Part shown: piece by piece, positions 57,906-64,000 of the stretch
Layout of the letters: every line of letters begins with the position of its first letter
How positions within the stretch are numbered: the first letter of the stretch is position 1
Assembly: GCA_022701365.1 (NCBI GenBank)
Contig: JAKUHH010000013.1
Span: 124,001 to 188,000, forward strand
Direction of reading: 5' to 3'
DNA length: 64,000 nt
From: Mycocentrospora acerina
Lineage: Eukaryota > Ascomycota > Dothideomycetes > Pleosporales
Notes under the pieces: generated by a model
Database searches by the model: none
The model's input: the letters and a program-made list of their open reading frames with translations, nothing else
Told to the model about the DNA's origin: nothing
Made by a program: the position numbers and the translations under genes

Positions 57906-59515
57906 TCATGTCATTGATCGCTGCTCTCGGCATAGAGTAGCTCCCTCCCCAGTAGTACCCTGCGACCTCGTCTTCCTCTCCTCTAAACACCTCTTCCTCT
58001 CCGCCAACCCCTTCTTCCACTCCTCAAAGCTCTTCTTCTTATCCTCGAAACTCTTCTTCTTCTCTTCCAAACTCTTGTTCCTCTCCTCTGAACTTCTCTT
58101 CCTCTTCTCAAAGCTTTTCTTCTTCTTCTCCTCAAAACTCTTTTTATCCCCCTGCAGCACCTTCCTCTCGTGGCCTATACTGGCCCTCTCTGTTTCTACC
58201 AATACATCCAACCTCTCGCAAACATCGGCATACACCTTCTCGGCTTGCTCTCTTACATCTTCCACAATGTGCCCCGCGCTCTCTTGAAACTCATGCAGCT
58301 TGTCGTCAAACACGCGGTTCAGTTCAGTTATGCCATCTTCCTTGGCTATATTAACTTCAAGCTTGTGTTCATCGAGCACCTCTTGAAATTCTACCTCGGC
58401 GACGCTGCGCTGGTACTCTGCGTGGTCGAACAAGTCGGTGCATATTTTTTGTAGTTGGGCTTGGGCGTAGGCGGCCATTTGGGCGCTTATTAGGGTGCCG
58501 AGGGAGGATGGGGGAGTCGGAATTGGATGTGGGTATCGTGGAGATGTAAATGAGAGAGACGGCGACAAAGGGACGGCGAATAGACGCGAAAGCACGTCTG
58601 GCAGGATCATCTGCAGGGCGTCGGGGAGTAACGTCTGAACTGCATTTTTGATGACTTCTTGGAAGTCGGGCGCGTGAGTCACAGGTGATAATGGAGGCTT
58701 AGGGCTAAGTGCCGACGCTGTGGTGGCCTTTTCAGTTGGTGAGGATGCAAAGATAAAGGCGGGGGAGAGGAGCACGCGTTTTCTAGACGGCGACTTGGGT
58801 ATTGAGCTGGTCTCGGCTGCGCAGTGTGTGTTGGTTATGGCTCAGGTGGTCTATTCAGGTACGAGGACTCACTTTGCCTTGGACGTTTGTTGGACACGTC
58901 GGTGTATGAAGGTGGAGCTTCAGACACGGATTCTTCGACGGGGCTGAAAACCGACCAGTCTGCCTGTCTGTGCGTTTCTGCGTAGCCTTTCTCGATCGGA
59001 AAGCCAGTCAGGTTTTGTGGATGGTCGATAAGGCGCTGGAACTGTGCATGATTGTCTCGGTGAAGCCAGTTGTAGTCAAACAGGATAAACACGTCTGTTG
59101 CTCTGGCGAGGTTCACGAGCTGGTGGAAGGGAGAATCGAAACCATGCTTGGGCGCTATGCTTCCCGACGAAAGAGGGCACCAGACAGGACAAGGCTTCTT
59201 GATGGTCAGGGTTAGAGTTCTCAGTTGGGGTCTCCCGTTTCGTGCAATGTGATCCAGTCGAGATTGTGAAACGGGTATGGCGGCGGGTTTGAGGGAGATT
59301 GTGCCGGGCACCATATTGTCAGCATCATATACGAGGGTAAAAGTTTGCTCGTCGTCAAGGCCGTGCATGTGCATTGAGGATCGTAGAGAGATTGTAGCCA
59401 GCATACGAGCCTCGTGATGCCTGACAAATAGAGAACATGACCAAGGTGATGCAATATCAAATGTAGAATAAGCCAACGCGGGTATACCGTCTTTGCGCAC
59501 GAGGTTTTGGGTCAT
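57906..59515 (-). CDS. Uncharacterised fungal protein with C-terminal Lys/Glu coiled coil, 517 aa, two exons
   Basis: Exon 1 59515-58873 and exon 2 58816-57906. The 56-nt intron (GTGAGT...CGCAG) closes in phase and joins N-K-R-P-R-Q to T-E-T-S-S-I-P-K-S. The N-terminal ~190 residues form a mixed alpha/beta domain (L-F-V-R-H-H-E-A, F-T-L-V-Y-D-A-D-N, G-R-P-Q-L-R-T-L-T-L) that I recall as common among uncharacterised filamentous-ascomycete proteins. A P-P-S-Y motif (P-P-x-Y-like) follows at A-P-P-S-Y-T-D-V. The second half has a helical region, then a very basic/acidic repeat of F-E-E-K-K-K-S-type units near residues 430-500. Function is unknown. The K/E repeat is encoded by a CTTCTT-rich tract. 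Confidence 0.75.
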
Positions 59516-60298
59516 TGTGCATCAATTCTTCTATCTAGACGCCTTGACTACACTCACAAAAAACACCCCCCTGCAACAATCTGGCGGCAAGGGAAACCCA
59601 CCCACCCGAGCTTTGTTCGCGTCCGTCGCAAAGGGCAGCCCAGACTCTGTCGCCGCAGCACCCCGCCACCCGTGAACCGCTGTCCCCGCCGTGTTTACAC
59701 CACCCGTGTCCGTCTGAGTATCACCCCGATGACGCGCAAATTGCCAGCGCGTGGGCTATGAGGCCGACGCCACTGTGCACACTGCAATGCCAAGGGCCTT
59801 GTGAAGTTCGCAAGGATGGTGGACTGAGAGCAAGACTACAAGCGGGCAAAGACTAAACGGTGGACAAGCGCCTGACGAGAGACGGCGGCCGTGTAGTGTG
59901 TTGTGAGTTGCGCGGGTGTGAAGGTCGAAGGTGGTATGAATAAAAGGTATTAGTAGAGTGAGAGAGAGAGAGAGAGAGATGGGTCGAGGTGGTGGTGGAG
60001 ATGGCGGTGATGGCGGTGATGGTGGTGATGGTGATGGTGGAGGTGACAAAGGACGACGGAGGAGAAGTGGAGCACACGCGTTGGCGCAGGTGGTGAGTAA
60101 GCTGCACGGATCCTCATTATTTCCAGCCACAACGTGCGCTAGCTGCCTGACGCGTCATGCCTGCCTTCACCACTTCATGACTTGACGCGACGCGACAAGG
60201 CTTGACTGCATATTGTAAAAGTAGCGAGAGTAATAGTTGAGGAATTCTCAAATAAAAAAAGCTGGAATTGTCAGTTCCCTGAGTTTTTAAAAATTGGA
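59516..60298. other. Intergenic region with microsatellites
   Basis: No gene. (GA)n at about 59958-59978 and GGT/GGC/GAT triplet repeats at about 59985-60045. These generate His-, Ser- or Gly-rich chance frames on both strands. Confidence 0.6.
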
Positions 60299-62473
60299 CT
60301 AGAAAATAGCGCTGAGCAAGAATGGTTTGACTGGCAACACGTTGCCCTCTTCCGGAGACGAACCAAGGAAAAGCCTCAACTTCTCCCCTTCCAGCACAAA
60401 CCGAGGCTGCCAGTACCCGCCCTTATCAGTCGAGTAAAAGAACCCACTCCCCGTCGTCGAAAACTCCAACTTGTCGCCCTGCCTTCCCCTCGCAGTATCA
60501 GGCGTGTCGAAGAAGATATCCTGGAGAAGGTACGGCTGGCCATCTGGTCTCTCAGAGGGCAGGCGGGTGCTGGCACGCTGACCTGCCGGCATACCTTGTA
60601 CGTCAACAATCAGGTTTCCGTTGCTCAGATGGAACTGTGTAGCCTGCTCTGCGTTGTCTACCAGGACAAGGTCCGCGTCATCTCCGTCCTTGGCGACCTT
60701 GACCCACTTGCCATTGATGCTTTGCTCCGGCGCCGCGACCTGCAGCTCAAAGGTATCGTCAATATCGATGCCTTTGCCCTCAAGCTGTAGCGTGACGAAT
60801 AGGTCGCCATTCTGATTGAACTTGGGGTCGCGCATCGCAAAGTCGCCGGCACCGGGAAACACAAACTTGCCCTTGCCATTGAGCACACCCGTGAGGTCCC
60901 TCTGGATGGTGTTGACATCAAGGTTCTGCATGATGTCGTTGTTGGCTCGGTCTTCGTACCACTTGGCTAGGTCCTTGTTCCACCAAATAGCCTGGGAGTC
61001 GTCTCGCTTGGAGGTAACTGTGGGGGCATCATACGTAATGACTGCCTCGAGTTCGCCTGCCTTGATTGTGTTGAGGCGAAGCGTCAGTTTCCAGTCCAAT
61101 TGTGTGGTGTGATTAAATGTGCGCCCTCCCTGCGGACTCGGGTTATTAAAGTCTCGCCTGGAAATCACACTGCATGTCACCGTCACCGTGTCTGATCCCG
61201 GCACCCACTTCATTGTGTTCGCAATATTCGTGACGTTGTCGTCGTAGGCCCCTCTACCAGGATGTTCTTCGTGCAAACCGCGCCAATTATACTCCGCGCC
61301 GGAAGCCGTGTTAGTCCATTTGGCCTCGGTTGGTTTACTTTTCTGGTCAATCTCCCAGGGATTGACAGGCTCCTTCTTGGACCACTTCGCCCAGTGATAC
61401 ATGTTGTTGGCTACGTTGAGCAGCTGCATGTTGAGTTCGGAGAACTTATCTATCAGGTAACGGTCCCAAAAGACACTTTTAGACAATATGAGGCTGGAAT
61501 CGACATGACCAGTGACCCAGTTGCCCGCCCTGACCTCGTGGTATCCTTCTTTTGGCCAACTGTTCCCCTGAGTCATTTCCTGGAAGATGATTGCATCTAG
61601 TCCACCTCGTGTCGGGAGCTCGGCGGATAGGTTTTTGGGAAATCTTTCTTTGAATGCTTCAGTGCATGGGTTGTATACATGTGTGCGTACATGTACCGAG
61701 GTTGGGGGAAACGATGGCGGCATAAGATTGCCCTGGCTTGCGTCTTTGTCGACCTGGATTGAGTAGCCCAAGACTGAGAAAGGTCCTCTCCCGAGCCATT
61801 GGAGATACTGCTGAAAGTACAAGCTAAAGGTTCGGAGGATAATGTACTTTTCCTCATTGTCGTCACTGATTCCTGGGAAGTAACTGGCATCTTGATCAAA
61901 GGATGCTAGGCTAGCGGAACTCAGTCCGAGCAGGACCTGAGATACTGAGTATGTGTTGGTCTTGAGAAGCGAAATCTTAGACTGGATTGCCTTTGGGACA
62001 GTGGCAAGCTGCTTCTGGCTAAAGTCCACTTTGAGGGCAATACACCAGCCGTCAACCGGTTGATTTCTCCTCTGCCCCAAGGGATCTTGATCAAGCTTGT
62101 ACTGGAATGAGCCTCTCGAGAAGTTGATGTAGAATCTCACAGCTTCAGACACATGATCGACAGCCAACCCGAGATGCGGCGCGGCCATTTCAGCATTCAT
62201 CTCTCCAAACTCAGGTATCGAGTGACTGAACAGTCGCAAACGCTTGTCCTTGTTCTTCTTCAACAGATTACTGAAACGAAGCCTAAGGATGGTATTGAGA
62301 CTTTCTTCTGATATGCCGATGATCTCATCGTAGCCCTGCATATCGTTGGACGTAAGTCGCTTCGCCGATGCCTGGCTTGCCTCATCGTCGTAGATCTTCT
62401 TCGTGACTTCATCGTAGATGATCTTTCCAGTAGTATCATCAACAGGCCATCTTGATCGTTTTGATTGCGACAT
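60299..62473 (-). CDS. Uncharacterised 724-aa protein, possibly TULIP/OrfX-like
   Basis: A single exon. The start is the ATG at 62473 (M-S-Q-S-K-R-S-R-W-P); the frame extends upstream but with no further ATG. Residues ~47-60 read Q-G-Y-D-E-I-I-G-I-S-E-E-S-L-N. This G-(Y/W)-D-x-(I/V)-x-x-(I/V)-S-x-x-x-(I/L)-N opening resembles TULIP-type lipid-binding beta-barrel proteins of the OrfX/P47 kind and their fungal relatives. The middle holds W-C-I-A-L-K-V-D-F and a G-G-L-D-A-I-I-F-Q-E-M. The C-terminal ~200 residues are beta-rich (W-K-L-T-L-R-L, F-E-L-Q-V). No signal peptide or membrane segment. It is divergent to the gene at 63552. The fold call is tentative and may be wrong; the gene itself is solid. 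Confidence 0.7.
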   Translation of the reverse strand: MSQSKRSRWPVDDTTGKIIYDEVTKKIYDDEASQASAKRLTSNDMQGYDEIIGISEESLNTILRLRFSNLLKKNKDKRLRLFSHSIPEFGEMNAEMAAPHLGLAVDHVSEAVRFYINFSRGSFQYKLDQDPLGQRRNQPVDGWCIALKVDFSQKQLATVPKAIQSKISLLKTNTYSVSQVLLGLSSASLASFDQDASYFPGISDDNEEKYIILRTFSLYFQQYLQWLGRGPFSVLGYSIQVDKDASQGNLMPPSFPPTSVHVRTHVYNPCTEAFKERFPKNLSAELPTRGGLDAIIFQEMTQGNSWPKEGYHEVRAGNWVTGHVDSSLILSKSVFWDRYLIDKFSELNMQLLNVANNMYHWAKWSKKEPVNPWEIDQKSKPTEAKWTNTASGAEYNWRGLHEEHPGRGAYDDNVTNIANTMKWVPGSDTVTVTCSVISRRDFNNPSPQGGRTFNHTTQLDWKLTLRLNTIKAGELEAVITYDAPTVTSKRDDSQAIWWNKDLAKWYEDRANNDIMQNLDVNTIQRDLTGVLNGKGKFVFPGAGDFAMRDPKFNQNGDLFVTLQLEGKGIDIDDTFELQVAAPEQSINGKWVKVAKDGDDADLVLVDNAEQATQFHLSNGNLIVDVQGMPAGQRASTRLPSERPDGQPYLLQDIFFDTPDTARGRQGDKLEFSTTGSGFFYSTDKGGYWQPRFVLEGEKLRLFLGSSPEEGNVLPVKPFLLSAIF

Positions 62474-63551
62474 GATGCTACGCTTGTGTAGAGTGCAACC
62501 AAGATATTGCCCGTCGATGCGATTTCCGGTGCCCAAGGCAAAGGATGGTGAGTGAGATGGTGAGGGAAATGAGATAACCCTAATCTACTGGTGCTTTTAT
62601 AATCTAATGTAAAGCATCAAAAGCAGCCAACTCGCGTCATCTTCGACACAGCTGAACTTTACGCGTGGATGTACAATCCAACGTCGCACTATCATTTCGC
62701 GCATAATGCTCGCTGGCGAGACGGGACGGGTACAATGGGTTTCTTCGGCGTAGCCATTAGTGTAGAATCCACATTGGACTAGCAGGTTGTCTTGTTTGTC
62801 CGAACAAAGCCAAAAACGTTCGAATATTTACAACACGTGCTCCGTGCAATTATGAGCTTGTCCCATGACAGGAGTAGTTGTTACCGAGGTACTGGTCTCA
62901 CGCGTGTCTGGGACCCCGCGTCACTGTTTGAAGCGGCCTAGCCCTACGCTAAGCAGGTCGCTAAGCAGTCCTATTTTGCGCCATTGACAGGGACTACGTG
63001 TAGCGGGCGGCTCATCTCTCAATTTAATCAAGCCACGATTTAACTCTACACAAAGTCAAGCCTTGAACAACTACCCGCAAAATGAATATGAAATCAAGAA
63101 GACGTACCCGACCAAAATGCCCTTGGCTCGCTTACTGCAATAGATGAGTCAATAGGTGTAGCCATCTGATTCCCGTCACACAATTTTATGGCTGAGCGAT
63201 GGATTCCATGAACAGGGGGGGCAAGTCGCTGCTTTGAGACCCTGTATGCCACCACCCCTGTTCAGCTGAATATTCGTGATAAGGCCTATCATCTTGCATT
63301 AGTATACTCCAATTCAGGCAGACGTTCAGCTGAAAAGATTTGGTGCTTGCGAGGCCAATTTTTTCTCGAGCCCAGACCACACCATATAAATGGTATCCGC
63401 CGAGAACGTGATGGTTTTAGGTCCTGAGGGGAACAAGTCACGAACAAGTATTGGTGGTCAAGTGTCGGTTCTTCTCGCCCTGAGACGACTTTGATTTATT
63501 TACAAACTACCCGCTGTTCCGACCATCTTGTGCAAGGTTAAGACCGCTACG
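62474..63551. promoter_or_regulatory. Divergent intergenic region
   Basis: About 1.1 kb between the ATGs of two divergent genes (62473 minus, 63552 plus). No specific site recognised; a short minus frame at 63186-63380 looks like chance. Confidence 0.5.
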
Positions 63552-64000
63552 ATGGCACAGGTGATCTTTGACTGCGAGCTCATGCTCCAGCCATTGCCAG
63601 AAAAAGCTCTTACCGATGCCGAACATTTTCACGTACTCCAGGATGCACAAGCACGACCTATCGTCATTTGTACAGCGGCAAATGAGTCGGCTCTAATGAT
63701 TGCGCCGGACGAGCTTGGTCATAACCAAGTGATCAATCTCTCAAACTACCTTCAGCTTCCCGCAAAAGTGAAGGCTTTGGCAATAACTCAGGATTTCTCA
63801 GACAACAGCAAGATATACCTTGCAATTGCCACTCAGTCAAATGATGAGTCCCCCAGTTGTTTACACATTTTGAAGCCTTTCAACATCGGAGCAGGGCAAT
63901 GGTGGGAAAGGCTTGACTGGCCATCCTTGATTCTAAGTCAGGCTGAGAACTCGTTCGTCATTCATAGGCTGTTATTGGTAAGTATTGCTGTGATCTACGT
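63552..64000 (+). CDS. Partial uncharacterised gene running off the window
   Basis: ATG at 63552, context CTACGATGGC. The first exon encodes 142 residues to 63977, where GTAAGT (63978-63983) gives a phase-0 donor. The rest lies outside the window. The protein begins M-A-Q-V-I-F-D-C-E-L, then I-V-I-C-T-A-A-N-E and I-N-L-S-N-Y-L-Q-L-P, and reads as beta-rich repeats (A-L-A-I-T-Q-D, I-Y-L-A-I-A-T-Q), as in a propeller. No family recognised. Placed head to head with the 724-aa gene, it may be co-regulated with it. Confidence 0.65.
   Translation, partial: MAQVIFDCELMLQPLPEKALTDAEHFHVLQDAQARPIVICTAANESALMIAPDELGHNQVINLSNYLQLPAKVKALAITQDFSDNSKIYLAIATQSNDESPSCLHILKPFNIGAGQWWERLDWPSLILSQAENSFVIHRLLLVSIAVIY

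Noticed and set aside
59853..60130. His/Ser/Pro-rich minus frames
   Set aside because: They derive from GA and GGT/GAT simple repeats in an intergenic region.

Overview
This is fungal nuclear DNA, most likely from a filamentous ascomycete. The genes have short (about 50-60 nt) GT-AG introns with CTNAC-type branch sites. The gene content is typical of Pezizomycotina accessory regions: an NLR, a SesB-type lipase, a PD-(D/E)XK relic, BTB and C2H2 proteins. A 23-kb block of LTR retrotransposons is saturated with C-to-T/G-to-A changes at CpA-like sites, the signature of repeat-induced point mutation (RIP). A Dothideomycete such as a Pleosporales species is a guess from style only.

Layout. (1) 1-5.3 kb: two diverged copies of an unidentified repeat flank a small gene with an ADP-ribosyltransferase-like motif, followed by an unrecognised two-exon gene. 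(2) 7.4-15.8 kb: a pore-former-like cluster. It holds three related genes carrying the MACPF-like signature (F/Y)-G-D-x-(F/Y)-(V/I)-x-G, two on the minus strand and one on the plus. The plus-strand gene (10 exons, 927 aa by my model) fuses the MACPF-like part to a coiled coil and two jacalin-like lectin domains. A coiled-coil protein with a DnaJC11-C-terminus-like end follows. (3) 17.3-18.4 kb: an HSL-type alpha/beta hydrolase. (4) 19.2-25.1 kb: a PD-(D/E)XK relic, then a divergent pair, a SesB-like lipase and an NB-ARC/TPR NLR. The C-terminus of the lipase and the N-terminus of the NLR carry matching short glycine/asparagine motifs, the arrangement of fungal amyloid-signalling cell-death modules. 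(5) 28.7-29.8 kb: a BTB-domain gene. (6) 32.2-55.4 kb: nested retrotransposons with target-site duplications (TSDs) that I can read directly. Element A (Ty3/gypsy, TSD CCCAT) contains two copies of a second chromodomain gypsy element (B1 inverted, TSD AGAAA; B2 direct, TSD GTAAT) and a 714-bp TRIM-like element (TSD CCTTT). (7) 56.3-64 kb: a C2H2 protein, a coiled-coil family protein, a 724-aa uncharacterised protein and, divergent from it, a gene running off the end.

How it fits together. The host genes are mostly of the conflict/recognition type: pore-former-like proteins with lectin modules, an NLR with highly alike TPRs, its predicted lipase executor, and an ART-like protein. They sit beside a RIP-degraded transposon block, as expected of a fast-evolving compartment. 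For element B and the TRIM-like element, and more weakly for A, the sequence just after the 5' LTR is complementary to a stretch about 28-40 nt downstream of the LTR TATA box. This suggests Tf1/sushi-type self-priming. All gene models with introns were joined by hand from splice signals and reading phase, without transcripts.
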